A stretch of DNA of 64,000 nt. Source: DASSBG01 sp963800395. Lineage in GTDB: Bacteria > Pseudomonadota > Gammaproteobacteria > Xanthomonadales > Rhodanobacteraceae. The stretch is taken from NCBI GenBank assembly GCA_963800395.1, contig CAWDBD010000002.1:124001-188000 (forward strand). The letters are read 5' to 3'. A model generated the notes under the pieces. It had not been told where the DNA came from, did not search any database, and saw nothing but the letters and a program-made list of their open reading frames with translations. Every line of letters begins with the position of its first letter. Position 1 is the stretch's first letter. Position numbers and translations under genes: made by a program. Shown piece by piece: positions 1-10,124 of this stretch.

Positions 1-2818
1 CGCGCTCCGCCACCAGCGCGAAGTCGATCATCATGATCGCGTTCTTCTTTACCAGGCCGATCAGCAAGACCAGCGCCATCATCGACACAATGGACAGTTC
101 GGTGCGGGTGATGATCAGCGCCAGGAGGGCACCGACACCGGCGGAAGGCAGCGTGGAAAGGATGGTGACGGGGTGGATCAGGCTCTCGTAGAGCATTCCC
201 AGCACGATGTAGACAGCCAGGATCGCCGCCAGCAGCAACCACTTCATGTTCGATTGCGCTTCACTGAAATTGCGGAAGTTGCCGCCCAGCTCCATGCGGA
301 TATCACCGGGCATGCGCATGTCCTGGATGGTCTGCTGGATTGCCGAACGGGCCTCGCTCATGGCCACGTCGGGCGCAAGGTTGAAGCTCAGGTCCATGCT
401 GGTGAACTGATCCCTGTGCCGAATCTGGGTCGCGGCCAGGCCGGGCTCCTGGTGCGTCACCGCCGAGATCGGGATCATCTTGCCGCTTCGCGCCGGCACG
501 TAGATACGATTCAGTGACTCGGGACTGGCGGTTTGCGAGGGCATGGCATTGAGCACCACCTTGTACTGGTTGGTATCCGAGTAGATGGTGGAGATCTGGC
601 GCTGACCGAAGGCGTTGTACAAGGCATCGTCGATGGACGCGACCGAAATGCCCAGGCGCGCTGCCTTGTCGCGATCGATGACAAGGGTCTGCTGCAGACC
701 GGCCTCGTCGACGTCGGTCCCGACATCGCGCAGCAGCGGGTTCTTCTTCAGCTGCGCCTGCAGGCGCGGCAGCCAGGTCTGCAACTGTTGCGGGTCGCTG
801 CCCAGCAGCGACACTTCGTACTGTGCCCCCTGCGAGGTGCCTCCACCACCGCCGCTGGGCAGGTCCTGGTGGGCGCGCAAGCGCAATTCGAATGCGGGAA
901 ACTTGTCCGCCTTGGCGCTGAGACGTGCCAGAACCAGTTGCGTGGACTGCTCGCGCCCGTGTCCCAGCGGCTTGAGCTGGATGCTGAATGAGCCGCTTGC
1001 GCTGCCTCGGCGCGAACCCAGCCTTGAACCGACATACTCCACCGCCGGGTCGGACATCAGCAGCTGGGTGATGCGCTCCTGGCGCTGCTTCATGTCCTGG
1101 AAGGAAAGCGTCGAGCCGGCCGAGGCGCGGGCCCAAATCAGGCCGCTGTCCTGGTCTGGAAACAGTCCGCCCTTGACAAAGGTGAACAGGAAGACCGTGA
1201 TGATGATCAGAAACAGCGGTTGCAGCGAAACCATGCGCGGGTGCCGCAGTGCCCAGTCCAGTGCACGCAGGTAGGTCCGCAACATGCCGGCGTGAAAGCG
1301 ATCCAGCGCATCGCCGAAACGGGTACGTTTTTGCGCCTGTTCCGGTTTCAGGAAGATGCCGCACAGCGAAGGAGTCAGGGTCAGCGAGACGACGGCAGAA
1401 ACGGCGATGGCGGCGATCAGCGTGACCGTGAACTCGCGGAAGAACACGCCGATCATGCTCGGCGCGAACAGCAGCGGTATGAATACCGCAATCAATGACA
1501 GCGTGATCGAAACAATGGTGAAACCGATCTCGCGTGCGCCTTTCAGGGTCGCTTCGAGACGTGAATCGCCTTCGTCGACGTGGCGGGTGATGTTTTCGAT
1601 CACCACGATGGCGTCATCAACCACGAAAGCCAGTGCGATCACCAGCGCCAGCAGTGACATGTTGTCCAGGGTGTAGTCGAAGATGTACATGGCCACGAAG
1701 GCCCCGGCCAGCGACAGCGGGACTGCCGTGGCGGCAATCAGGGTCGGTGCCAGCCTGCGCAGGAACAGCGCCATGGTCAGGATCACCATCAGCAGACTGA
1801 TCAGCAGCGTGATCTGCACTTCGTTCACGGAGGCACGAACCGTGGGCGTGCCGTCGTAGTAGGGCGTCAGCGTTGTCCCGGGAGGCAGCAGCGCACGCAG
1901 CGCCGGCAATGCGGCGTGAACACGGTCGACCGTGTCGATCACATTGGCGTCGGGGAACTTGAGAATGTCAATACCAATTGACGGCTTGCCGTTGAACCAG
2001 GCCGCCTGATACGGGTCTTCGGCGCCCTGATATACCTTCGCCACATCCTTCAGGCGGATGGGCGTGCCGCCGTGCACCGCGACTACCAGATCGGCAAATT
2101 GCTCGGGTGTCTGCAACTGGTCGTTGGCGGTCACCATCATGCTGGTCTGGCCATTGCTCAGCGTGCCCAGTGGCGAGGTGACATTGGCAGCCCGCAGCGC
2201 GTTGCGCAGCTTGTTGGGCGTCAGGTTCATGGCCGTCAGGGCAGCCAGATTGACATCAACGCGAACGGCCGGTTGCGCACTGCCGGAGACATCCACCGAC
2301 GCAACGCCCTGCAGCTGGCTCAGCCTGGGCTTGAGCAGGGAGTTGGCGCGATCGTACAACTCCGACAAGGGTTCGGTATCCGAGGTCAGGGCCAGCTGGA
2401 TGACCGGGTCATCATTGGGGTTGGCCTTGCGGTAGCTGGGAGGCGCCACCAGCCCCGATGGCAAATCCGATGCCGACGCATTGATGGCGGCCTGGACCTC
2501 GCGCGCGGCGACATTGAGATTCACATCGCTGTCGAACATCAGGAATATGAAGCTGCCGCCATCGGAGCTGAACGAGCGCATGGTGCTGACACCGGGAACC
2601 TGCCCCAGGTGCCGCTCCAGCGGCGCGGCCACGGTCGAGGCCATGGTGCTGGCATTGGCTCCGGGCTGGCTGGCGGTGACAAAAATTGCCGGGAAGGACA
2701 GCTGCGGCAGGGCGCTGATGCCCAGCATCGAATAGCAGATGATGCCCAGCACCAGCAGCCCGCTGGCCAGCAGCGAGGTACCGATGGGACGACGGATGAA
2801 TGGCCCGGAGATGTTCAT
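1..2818 (-). CDS. mdtC: RND efflux pump, MdtC-type permease (partial, C-terminus off window)
   Basis: Inner-membrane pump subunit of a tripartite RND multidrug exporter, driven by proton influx. About 939 residues are visible. The N-terminus (MNISGPFIRRPIGTSLL) and the motif VVDDAIVVIENI, which carries the paired aspartates of the TM4 proton relay, are diagnostic of the HAE1 family. The large periplasmic loops and the second set of membrane helices follow before the gene leaves the window at base 1. It lies 79 bp downstream of a second RND gene and the adaptor gene, the MdtABC arrangement in which two different permeases form a heterotrimer. I chose the ATG at 2818 because it gives the usual RND N-terminus; the ribosome binding site there is weak. 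The open frame continues upstream, so a non-ATG start cannot be excluded. Substrates cannot be predicted from sequence. Confidence 0.9.
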   Translation of the reverse strand, partial: MNISGPFIRRPIGTSLLASGLLVLGIICYSMLGISALPQLSFPAIFVTASQPGANASTMASTVAAPLERHLGQVPGVSTMRSFSSDGGSFIFLMFDSDVNLNVAAREVQAAINASASDLPSGLVAPPSYRKANPNDDPVIQLALTSDTEPLSELYDRANSLLKPRLSQLQGVASVDVSGSAQPAVRVDVNLAALTAMNLTPNKLRNALRAANVTSPLGTLSNGQTSMMVTANDQLQTPEQFADLVVAVHGGTPIRLKDVAKVYQGAEDPYQAAWFNGKPSIGIDILKFPDANVIDTVDRVHAALPALRALLPPGTTLTPYYDGTPTVRASVNEVQITLLISLLMVILTMALFLRRLAPTLIAATAVPLSLAGAFVAMYIFDYTLDNMSLLALVIALAFVVDDAIVVIENITRHVDEGDSRLEATLKGAREIGFTIVSITLSLIAVFIPLLFAPSMIGVFFREFTVTLIAAIAVSAVVSLTLTPSLCGIFLKPEQAQKRTRFGDALDRFHAGMLRTYLRALDWALRHPRMVSLQPLFLIIITVFLFTFVKGGLFPDQDSGLIWARASAGSTLSFQDMKQRQERITQLLMSDPAVEYVGSRLGSRRGSASGSFSIQLKPLGHGREQSTQLVLARLSAKADKFPAFELRLRAHQDLPSGGGGGTSQGAQYEVSLLGSDPQQLQTWLPRLQAQLKKNPLLRDVGTDVDEAGLQQTLVIDRDKAARLGISVASIDDALYNAFGQRQISTIYSDTNQYKVVLNAMPSQTASPESLNRIYVPARSGKMIPISAVTHQEPGLAATQIRHRDQFTSMDLSFNLAPDVAMSEARSAIQQTIQDMRMPGDIRMELGGNFRNFSEAQSNMKWLLLAAILAVYIVLGMLYESLIHPVTILSTLPSAGVGALLALIITRTELSIVSMMALVLLIGLVKKNAIMMIDFALVAER

Positions 2819-2897
2819 CTGCTTGCGGGACTCGGGTGCAGGCAAGCGATGTCCGGGTCGATTCCGGCCTGGTTCGGGATGATCGGGAGCCTGGGCA

Positions 2898-5800
2898 TCA
2901 GCCTTGCTCCGTGGCCGTTTCGCCTGTCATGCCGGCATGCATGCGGCGCGCCTTGAGCCAGTCGGAGAAGCGCTCCAGATACAGGTAGATCACCGGGGTT
3001 GTATAGAGCGTCACCAGCTGCGACAGCAGCAGGCCACCGACGATGGCGATGCCCAGCGGACGACGCAGCTCGGAGCCGATGCCCGTGCCCAGTGCCAGCG
3101 GCAGGGCGCCGAACAGGGCGGCAAAGGTGGTCATCATGATGGGTCGGAAGCGCAACAGACAGGCGCGACGTATGGCGTCGTGCGCGGACTTGCCGGTACG
3201 CCTTGCCTCGATGGCGAAGTCGATCATCAGGATGGCGTTCTTCTTGACGATGCCGATCAGCAGGATGATGCCGACAATGCCATCCACCGAAAGGCTCATG
3301 CCGAACAGCATCAGGGCCAGCAGCGCACCCACGCCGGCAGGCGGCAGGGTGGAGATGATGGTGAGCGGATGAATATAGCTCTCGTACAGCACGCCAAGCA
3401 CGATGTAGATCACGATGATCGCTGCCAGCAGAAGCAAGACTTCGTCACCCAGCGATGACGAGAACTCCGCTGCCTTGCCGGTGAAGCCGGCTTGGACCTG
3501 GGGCGGCAGATTCATGGAGGCCTCGACGTCCTTGATGGCATCGACTGCCTCGGACAGCGAATAGCCCTGCGCCAGGTTGAACGACAGCGTCACTGCCGGC
3601 AACTGGTTCTGGTGGCTGATCACCAGGGGCGCACTGGTGACGCGTGCGCTGGCCAGGCTTGACAGCGGCACCGTGCCGCCGCCGCCGAGCTGGATGCCCG
3701 TGTTGGCCATGCCCACGCCGGTGGCCGTGGAGGAATTGGATGATTGCAGCATGCCGAGGTCGGTCGCATTGCTGCCGGTCAGGGCGCCGCCGCCATTGCT
3801 GCGCACTGCCAGCTTGTTGAGCAGGTCAGTGCTGTTGCGAAAGCGCGGTGCTACCTCCAGCACTACGCGGTACTGGTTGAGCTGGGTGAAAATGGTGGAA
3901 ATCTGCCGCTGTCCGAAGGCATCGTACAGGGTGTCGTCGATGGTCTGGATCGGCACGCCCAGACGACTGGCCTTGGCGCGGTCAATGTCCAGATGCAGCG
4001 CGCTGCCGTTGTCGGCCAGGTTGCTGTCGACATCGGTGATTTGCGGCAGCTGCCTCAGCGCGCGCAGCATCTTGTCGGCGTAGGTCGCCAATTCCTTGCT
4101 GTTTACGTCCGACAGCGAATACTGATACTCGGTGGACGATACACGGCTGTCCAGGGTGATGTCCTGCACGGGCTTGAGGTACAGCGCGACACCGGCAATA
4201 TTGGCATCGGCTTTTTGCAAACGCTGCATCACCTCGTCGAGCGAGCCACGCTCGCTACGGTCCTTGAGCACGATAGTCAGTTGACCCTGGCTCAGGGTTG
4301 GGTTGATGGTGCCGGTGCCGATGAAGGCGGCCACGCCGGCCACGGCAGGGTCCTGGCGCAGGGCCTCGGACACGGCTCGGGTGCGCTTCTCCATGGCGTC
4401 GAAGGCGATGTTGTGATCGGCTTGCACGACGCCGGTGATCATGCCGGTGTCCTGTTCCGGCAGCAGGCCCTTGGGGATGGCGATATACAGGGCAATGGTG
4501 ACCAGTACCGACAAGGTGGCCACGCCGATGGTCAGGCGCTGGTGAGCCAGAACCCAGTCCAGGCTGCCAGCATACAGATCGACCGTGCGCGACCACCAGG
4601 TCTGGCGTCCTTCGGCGGCGTGGCGTTCATGCGCGTCGTCACCTTCCGGCAGCTTGTCGGGCTTGAGCAGGTAGGCGCACATCATCGGCGTCAAGGTCAG
4701 CGACACCAGCATCGATATGGCAACGGCAGCCGACAGTACCCAGGCGAATTCATGGAACAGGCGGCCGGTGACGCCGGGCATCAGCAGCAGAGGAATGAAT
4801 ACCGCAATCAGCGATACGGTCAGGGACAGCACCGTGAAGCCGATCTCGCGCGCACCGGTTTCGGCAGCTTCGCGGCCACTCATGCCTTTTTCGATATAGC
4901 GCACGATGTTCTCGATCATCACGATCGCATCGTCGACCACGAAGCCGGTCGCCACCGTCAGCGCCATCAGTGACAGATTGTCCAGCGACATGCCCGCAAA
5001 GGCCATGATGCCGAAGGTGCCCATCAGGGAAAGCGGCACGGCAGTGGCCGGAATGATGGTGGCCCACAGGCGGCGCAGAAAGACGAAGATCACTGCCACC
5101 ACCAGGAACACGGTCAGAATCAGCGTGAACTGCACGTCGTGTACGGAGGCGCGAATGGTGACCGTGCGATCGGAAAATACCTGCAGATGCACATCGGTCG
5201 GCAGCAATGCCCGGAGTTGCGGGATGATGCGCCGCACCTGCTCGACCGTGCTGACAATGTTGGCACCGGGCTGACGTCGAATGTCCAGCAGCACGGCCGG
5301 CTTGCCGTTGGCCCAGGCAGCGAGCTGATCGTTCTCGACCCCGTCGACCACGTCGGCCACATCCTTGAGCCGGACCGTGGCGTTGCCGGTGTCCTTGATG
5401 ATGGCGTTGGCGTACTGGGCCGCGCTGGTCAGCTGATCATTGGTGTTGATGGTGTAGGTCTGGGTGGCACCGTTGAGACTGCCCTTGGCGGCATTGACGT
5501 TGGCCTGGGTCAGGGCGCTGCGCACGTCTTCCAGGGTCAGGCCCAGATTGGCCAGCTTGGCCGGATTGACCTGCACCCGGACCGCAGGGCGCACATTGCC
5601 GGCAATAGATACCAGGCCGACACCGCTCACCTGCGACAGTTTCTGCGCCAGGATCGAGTCGGCGTAGTTGTTGACATCGCGTAGCGGCCGGCTGTCGGAG
5701 GTCATCACCAGGGTCATGATGGGCGCATCGGCCGGATTGACCCGCTTGTAAACCGGCGGATAGGGCAGGCTGCCGGGCAGCCGCGCCGAGCGCAAGGCTG

Positions 5801-6128
5801 ATTGCACGTCCTGGGCGGCGACGTCGATGTCGCGGTCCATGTTGAACTGCAGGATGATGGTCGACAGCCCTGCCGAGCTGTCCGAGCTCATCATCTGGAT
5901 GCCGGAGATCTGGCCCAGCTCGCGTTCAAGCGGGGTCGTGACCAGCGTTGCCACGGTGTCGGCATTGGCACCCGGATACGGTGTGGTGACCACCAGGCTG
6001 GGCGCGTCGATTTCCGGCAGCGCCGACACGGGCAACTGGCGGTAGCCAAGAATGCCCAGCAACAGCACTGCCAGCATCAACAGCGATGTGGCAATCGGGC
6101 GGCGGATGAATACGCTTGAGAATCCCAC
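2898..6128 (-). CDS. mdtB: RND efflux pump, MdtB-type permease
   Basis: Full-length 1076-residue HAE1 RND transporter. The N-terminus MGFSSVFIRRPIATSLLM forms TM1. Periplasmic porter domains follow, then TM2-TM6 with the relay motif VVDDAIVMIENI, a second porter/docking block, and the C-terminal helices with the GIVKKNAILMIDFAIEARR stretch. It starts with GTG at 6128. It sits between the adaptor gene (76 bp upstream) and the second permease (79 bp downstream), consistent with a single transcript and a heteromeric MdtBC pump. Family knowledge: in E. coli MdtBC exports bile salts, novobiocin and other amphiphiles. No outer-membrane channel gene is adjacent in the visible part, so a TolC-like protein encoded elsewhere, or beyond the left edge, is presumably used. 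The exact subunit assignment (B or C) is by order and similarity only. Confidence 0.9.
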   Translation of the reverse strand: MGFSSVFIRRPIATSLLMLAVLLLGILGYRQLPVSALPEIDAPSLVVTTPYPGANADTVATLVTTPLERELGQISGIQMMSSDSSAGLSTIILQFNMDRDIDVAAQDVQSALRSARLPGSLPYPPVYKRVNPADAPIMTLVMTSDSRPLRDVNNYADSILAQKLSQVSGVGLVSIAGNVRPAVRVQVNPAKLANLGLTLEDVRSALTQANVNAAKGSLNGATQTYTINTNDQLTSAAQYANAIIKDTGNATVRLKDVADVVDGVENDQLAAWANGKPAVLLDIRRQPGANIVSTVEQVRRIIPQLRALLPTDVHLQVFSDRTVTIRASVHDVQFTLILTVFLVVAVIFVFLRRLWATIIPATAVPLSLMGTFGIMAFAGMSLDNLSLMALTVATGFVVDDAIVMIENIVRYIEKGMSGREAAETGAREIGFTVLSLTVSLIAVFIPLLLMPGVTGRLFHEFAWVLSAAVAISMLVSLTLTPMMCAYLLKPDKLPEGDDAHERHAAEGRQTWWSRTVDLYAGSLDWVLAHQRLTIGVATLSVLVTIALYIAIPKGLLPEQDTGMITGVVQADHNIAFDAMEKRTRAVSEALRQDPAVAGVAAFIGTGTINPTLSQGQLTIVLKDRSERGSLDEVMQRLQKADANIAGVALYLKPVQDITLDSRVSSTEYQYSLSDVNSKELATYADKMLRALRQLPQITDVDSNLADNGSALHLDIDRAKASRLGVPIQTIDDTLYDAFGQRQISTIFTQLNQYRVVLEVAPRFRNSTDLLNKLAVRSNGGGALTGSNATDLGMLQSSNSSTATGVGMANTGIQLGGGGTVPLSSLASARVTSAPLVISHQNQLPAVTLSFNLAQGYSLSEAVDAIKDVEASMNLPPQVQAGFTGKAAEFSSSLGDEVLLLLAAIIVIYIVLGVLYESYIHPLTIISTLPPAGVGALLALMLFGMSLSVDGIVGIILLIGIVKKNAILMIDFAIEARRTGKSAHDAIRRACLLRFRPIMMTTFAALFGALPLALGTGIGSELRRPLGIAIVGGLLLSQLVTLYTTPVIYLYLERFSDWLKARRMHAGMTGETATEQG

Positions 6129-6204
6129 GCGTCAGTATTCCTGCTCTGTTTGCTTCGTCACGGTCCTGTGATGACAAGCCGTGGAGATGTTGGCCTGCGT
6201 TGCT

Positions 6205-7419
6205 TCAGTGACGGCGACCGCCGCGGCCAGAGGTCTTGGCAGCCTTGTCGATTTCTGCCTTGGTCGGGGCCGCCGGAATTTCACCGGGCTTGAGTGGCTT
6301 GACCTTGCTGCCCGGCTTGAGCCTGAACATGCCTTCGGTAACCACCTTGTCGCCGGCCTTCAGGCCCTTGCTGATCAGGGTATGTGCGTCGTCGGCCTCA
6401 CCGCCGGTAGTTATCGGCTGCATGCTGACGGTGTCGTCATTGCCGAGCAAGTAGACATACTCGCCGTCGGGTCCACGCTGTACCGCCTGGGACGGGATCA
6501 CCAGGCCGTTGTCGACATTGCCGACGCGCAGGCGCACGTTGGCGAACTGGCCGGGCCACAGGCTCTTGTCCTCGTTCGGGAACTCGGCCTTCAGACGGAC
6601 CGTGCCACTGCCGGTATCGATCTGGTTGTCGATGACGATGAGCCTGCCGTCATCGGCCAGTACATGATTATCGGCACCATCCAGTGCCGCGACCGGAAGA
6701 TCACCCTTCGCTTGTGCGGTTCGCACCTGCTCCAGATTCTTGGCCGGCAGGGTGAACAGCAGGTTTATCGGGTGCACCTGGGTCAGCACCACGATGGAGT
6801 CGCTGGTGGAAACCACGTTGCCGGGATCGACCTGGCGCAGACCCGCCAGCCCGGAGAACGGGGCACGTACCTTGGTGTAGTCCAGCTTGAGCTTGGCATC
6901 GCGCGCTGTGGCGGCATCGGCGGCCACCGTTGCCGCATACTGGTTGACAGTATTCTCTATCGTGGTCAGGTCCTGCTTGGAGATGTAGGACTGCTTGATC
7001 AGATCATTGCTGCGCTTGAGGTTGCTGCGCGCCGTGGCCAGTTGCGCCGAATCCTGCTTCTGGCGGGCCAGTGCCTGGTCGTATTGCGCCTGATAACTGC
7101 GTGGATCGATCTGCGCCAGCACCTGGCCCTCCTCGACTTCCTTGCCTTCCTCGAAGTTCAGGCTCAGAAGAAGGCCGCCCACCTGGGGGCGCACGTTGAC
7201 GGTATTGCGTGCCTGCACCGTACCCTGTGCAAACAGGTAGATCGGCACACTCTTCTGTTCCACCGGCACCACGGTCACGGGGACGGGTTTGTTGTCAGCG
7301 CCGGGTGCGGCGCCGCCCGGACCACTCTTGCTGCCTCCCTGGCCGCCAAGCAGACGGTAGCCCAGCAGGGCAACAACAAGCACAGCGACGATGATTAGTG
7401 CGATTTTCCAACGTGACAT
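6205..7419 (-). CDS. mdtA: RND efflux periplasmic adaptor (membrane fusion protein), MdtA-type
   Basis: A 404-residue HlyD/MdtA-family adaptor linking the RND pump to the outer-membrane channel. An N-terminal membrane anchor (residues about 6-24, IALIIVAVLVVALLGYRLL) is followed by a Gly/Pro-rich linker. Next come a first barrel-sandwich half (KSVPIYLFAQGTVQARNTVNVRPQVGG), an alpha-helical hairpin (about residues 105-175), the second lipoyl half (RAPFSGLAGLRQVDPGNVV), a beta-barrel (GTVRLKAEFPNEDKSLWPGQFANVRL) and a membrane-proximal domain ending in a basic RGGRRH tail. The length matches E. coli MdtA (about 415). It is the first gene of the operon, with both permeases downstream on the same strand, so the promoter should lie in the 7420-7540 region. 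No dedicated regulator gene is adjacent. Confidence 0.92.
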   Translation of the reverse strand: MSRWKIALIIVAVLVVALLGYRLLGGQGGSKSGPGGAAPGADNKPVPVTVVPVEQKSVPIYLFAQGTVQARNTVNVRPQVGGLLLSLNFEEGKEVEEGQVLAQIDPRSYQAQYDQALARQKQDSAQLATARSNLKRSNDLIKQSYISKQDLTTIENTVNQYAATVAADAATARDAKLKLDYTKVRAPFSGLAGLRQVDPGNVVSTSDSIVVLTQVHPINLLFTLPAKNLEQVRTAQAKGDLPVAALDGADNHVLADDGRLIVIDNQIDTGSGTVRLKAEFPNEDKSLWPGQFANVRLRVGNVDNGLVIPSQAVQRGPDGEYVYLLGNDDTVSMQPITTGGEADDAHTLISKGLKAGDKVVTEGMFRLKPGSKVKPLKPGEIPAAPTKAEIDKAAKTSGRGGRRH

Positions 7420-7546
7420 GCGAAATTCCTGAAACGACCGGGTGGCGCAATCAAACCACAGGCTCGGGAGCCCGTGCCTTGATCCTACCGCTGGGATCAG
7501 GAATGTACTAGTAAAGAAGCGTCAGGAAACGTGCCGGATGGCACAG

Positions 7547-7583
7547 TGGCGGCCACGAATACCTTCAGGTCCCGTGGCCGCCA
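7547..7583. repeat. Perfect 11-bp inverted repeat between the POT transporter and the mdt operon
   Basis: TGGCGGCCACG at 7547-7557 is the exact reverse complement of CGTGGCCGCCA at 7573-7583, with a 15-base loop. It lies about 20 bp past the stop of the peptide transporter (minus strand) and upstream of the mdtA start. On the minus strand no T-run follows the stem, so it is not a canonical intrinsic terminator; it may be a 3'-end stabilising hairpin or a weak terminator. Confidence 0.6.
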
Positions 7584-7602
7584 TCTTTCAATGCCGGGCG
7601 AA

Positions 7603-9147
7603 CTACTCTTCGCTGGCGATAGTCGGCAAGCCGGTCTCTTCGGCCTGCGCATAGGCGCTGTGGCTGAGTGAAAGGCGTTTCATCAGCGGCAGGACGGCAA
7701 TGGCAATGATGGTGCAGACCAGGGCCGCGTAGCCCAGCTTGTTGAACAGATTGGTGTAGATCGGCAAGGTTTCGAGCGGGTTGGTGATATCCCGGGGCAC
7801 GCTGGCATAGGATGCGACCAGCCCACCAAGATATTGGGCCACGCCCGAGGCCACAAAGTAGGCCCCCATCATGAAGCCGCCCATGCGAGCCGGTACGTAG
7901 CGGGCGATCATGGCCAGGCCGAGGCCGCTGATCAGCAGTTCGCCCAGGGAAATGGCGCCGTATCCCCAGACCATCAGCCAGGACGATACCTTGCCCTGAT
8001 CGTTGGCCATCAGATCTGCGGCACCGTAGATGAAGAAGCCGGCGGCGACAATGACGAAACCGAGTGCAAACTTGGCTGCGACCGAAATGTCCTTGCCGCT
8101 CTTGCCGGCACGGGTATAGGCCCAGGCCAGCACCGGGCTGAGGATGAAGATCCAGATCGGGTTGAAGGCCTGGAACTGGGCGGGCGACCAGTCCCACAGA
8201 TGGAAGCCGAACAGGTAGAACGCCGGATCGACGTTGCGCAGCGCAAAGAGGTTCAGCGAAGTGGACATCTGCTGGTAGAAAATGAAGTAGAAGATCGTCT
8301 GAATCGTCAGCACCAGTGCCGCGATCAGACCGGCGCGTTCGCTCTTCTTGCCGATGGCGATCAGGTAGGCAAAGATGCCGATGACCACAATTGCGGCGGC
8401 GTAGACGAACATGCGTGCAACACCCTCCTGCTGCAGGATGTAGGCCGACAGAAAGACTGTGCCCACACCACCCAGCAGAACCAGCAGCAGTTTGCCCACC
8501 TGCAATGGCTGCTCATCCGGCTCGGAACCGATGTGCGCCATGTACTGGCGCATGGCCATATAGTTGATCAGGCCCAGCACCAGGCCCACCGAACACACGG
8601 CAAACGCGACATGCCAGCCCAGCTGGTTTCCCCAGGTGGCGTTGACGTAGTCATTCAGCTTTGGCGTCAGCAGCTGCGAGATCATCGCGCCCAGATTGAC
8701 CGCCATGTAGTAGATGGTGAAGGCGCTGTCGATGCGCGAGTCGTCACCTTCGTAGATCTTGCGTACCAGGTTGCCGGCGTTGGCCTTGAACAGGCCGTTG
8801 CCAACCACGATCACGCCCAGGGCCATGAACAGGAAGGTCACGCTTTCGGTGGGCACCACCATCAAGGCATAACCGAGGGCGAGGATCACCGCGCCGATCA
8901 GCATGGTGCGCCGGGTGCCCAGAATCTTGTCGCCAATCCAGCCACCCACTGCCGGCGCCACGTAGATCAGGGCAGCGGCGGCGCCCCAGACCAGGGTCGC
9001 ACGCTCGTCGGGGAAGCCCAGCCGTTGCACCATGTAGTAGACGATCAGCGCCTGCATGCCGTAATAGCCGAAGCGCTCCCACATCTCGATGAGGAATATG
9101 GTGGTAAACGAGCGGGATTTTGGTGCAGTCGCAGGTGAGATGTTCAT
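7603..9147 (-). CDS. POT/PTR family proton-coupled di/tripeptide transporter
   Basis: A 514-residue major-facilitator-type peptide:H+ symporter. The family signature ExxERFxYYG is present in TM1 (EMWERFGYYGMQALIVYYM, about residues 19-37). The second PTR2 block GGWIGDKILGTRRTMLIG follows, and about 13-14 hydrophobic helices are visible to the C-terminus. The open frame extends 31 codons further upstream, but the ATG at 9147 is preceded by GGAGA at good spacing, and the upstream residues do not look like a transporter N-terminus. It faces thyA divergently, with 182 bp between the starts. Xanthomonad relatives carry several such transporters, fitting a peptide-scavenging lifestyle together with the prolyl oligopeptidase at 12-14 kb (inference). 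Confidence 0.92.
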   Translation of the reverse strand: MNISPATAPKSRSFTTIFLIEMWERFGYYGMQALIVYYMVQRLGFPDERATLVWGAAAALIYVAPAVGGWIGDKILGTRRTMLIGAVILALGYALMVVPTESVTFLFMALGVIVVGNGLFKANAGNLVRKIYEGDDSRIDSAFTIYYMAVNLGAMISQLLTPKLNDYVNATWGNQLGWHVAFAVCSVGLVLGLINYMAMRQYMAHIGSEPDEQPLQVGKLLLVLLGGVGTVFLSAYILQQEGVARMFVYAAAIVVIGIFAYLIAIGKKSERAGLIAALVLTIQTIFYFIFYQQMSTSLNLFALRNVDPAFYLFGFHLWDWSPAQFQAFNPIWIFILSPVLAWAYTRAGKSGKDISVAAKFALGFVIVAAGFFIYGAADLMANDQGKVSSWLMVWGYGAISLGELLISGLGLAMIARYVPARMGGFMMGAYFVASGVAQYLGGLVASYASVPRDITNPLETLPIYTNLFNKLGYAALVCTIIAIAVLPLMKRLSLSHSAYAQAEETGLPTIASEE

Positions 9148-9329
9148 GCAGTCTCCAGAGCTGGTTTGATGGTGCATTGGGCCGCAGCCGGTCAACGCCG
9201 GGGCGATGAACCAACCATGAACGCGGCACGAATCGGCCAAGAATACCCCAATCCGGGCTCGCGTGGAAAATGCGCAAAGCCCATCCCTTTTGGGGGTGCG
9301 GCGATTCGTGCATGCGGTATCCTTGGCGG

Positions 9330-10124
9330 ATGCAAGCCTATCTCGACCTGCTGAGGCACGTGCTGGAGCACGGCGCCGTGAAATCCGATCGCACCGGCAC
9401 CGGCACGCGCAGCGTGTTCGGCTACCAGGTGCGTTATGACCTGAGGGCCGGCTTCCCGCTGGTAACCACCAAGAAGCTGCACCTGAGGTCGATCATCCAC
9501 GAGCTGCTCTGGTTCCTTCGTGGCGACACCAACATCGCCTATCTCAAGGAGCATGGTGTACGCATCTGGGACGAATGGGCGGACGAGAACGGTGACCTGG
9601 GACCGGTATACGGACGCCAATGGCGAGCCTGGCGCGGTGCCGACGGCAGCATTCACGACCAGATGAGCTGGCTGGTGGAGGAAATCCGCCGCAACCCGGA
9701 TTCCAGGAGGCTGGTTGTCAGTGCCTGGAACGTCGGGGAACTGGATGACATGGCGCTGATGCCCTGCCACTGCCTGTTCCAGTTCTATGTGGCGCAGGGT
9801 CGTCTCAGCTGCCAGCTCTACCAGCGTTCCGGTGACATCTTTCTGGGCGTGCCCTTCAATATCGCCAGCTATGCGCTGTTGACCCACATGCTGGCGCAGG
9901 TGTGTGATCTGGAGGTGGGCGACTTTGTGCACACCCTCGGCGATGCGCACCTGTATTCCAACCATCTTGACCAGGCCCGCCTACAGTTGCAGCGTCAGCC
10001 ACGCGAGCTGCCGCAACTGGTGCTCAATCCCGAGGTGAAGGCGCTGACGGACTTTCGCTTCGAGGACATTCGGATCGACAACTACGATCCGCACCCGGCC
10101 ATCAAGGCGCCGGTGGCCGTGTGA
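9330..10124 (+). CDS. thyA: Thymidylate synthase
   Basis: Converts dUMP plus methylene-THF to dTMP plus dihydrofolate. It is 264 residues, exactly the E. coli length. Visible signatures are the phosphate-binding RTGTGT near the N-terminus, the active-site cysteine in MALMPCHCLFQFYV, the QRSGDIFLGVPFNIASYALL block and the C-terminal DPHPAIKAPVAV. The open frame begins 20 codons earlier, but the ATG at 9330 aligns with the conserved start (MQAYLDLLRHVLEHG). It overlaps the downstream dihydrofolate reductase gene by 4 bp (GTGA), giving translational coupling with the enzyme that recycles its dihydrofolate product. Confidence 0.98.
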   Translation: MQAYLDLLRHVLEHGAVKSDRTGTGTRSVFGYQVRYDLRAGFPLVTTKKLHLRSIIHELLWFLRGDTNIAYLKEHGVRIWDEWADENGDLGPVYGRQWRAWRGADGSIHDQMSWLVEEIRRNPDSRRLVVSAWNVGELDDMALMPCHCLFQFYVAQGRLSCQLYQRSGDIFLGVPFNIASYALLTHMLAQVCDLEVGDFVHTLGDAHLYSNHLDQARLQLQRQPRELPQLVLNPEVKALTDFRFEDIRIDNYDPHPAIKAPVAV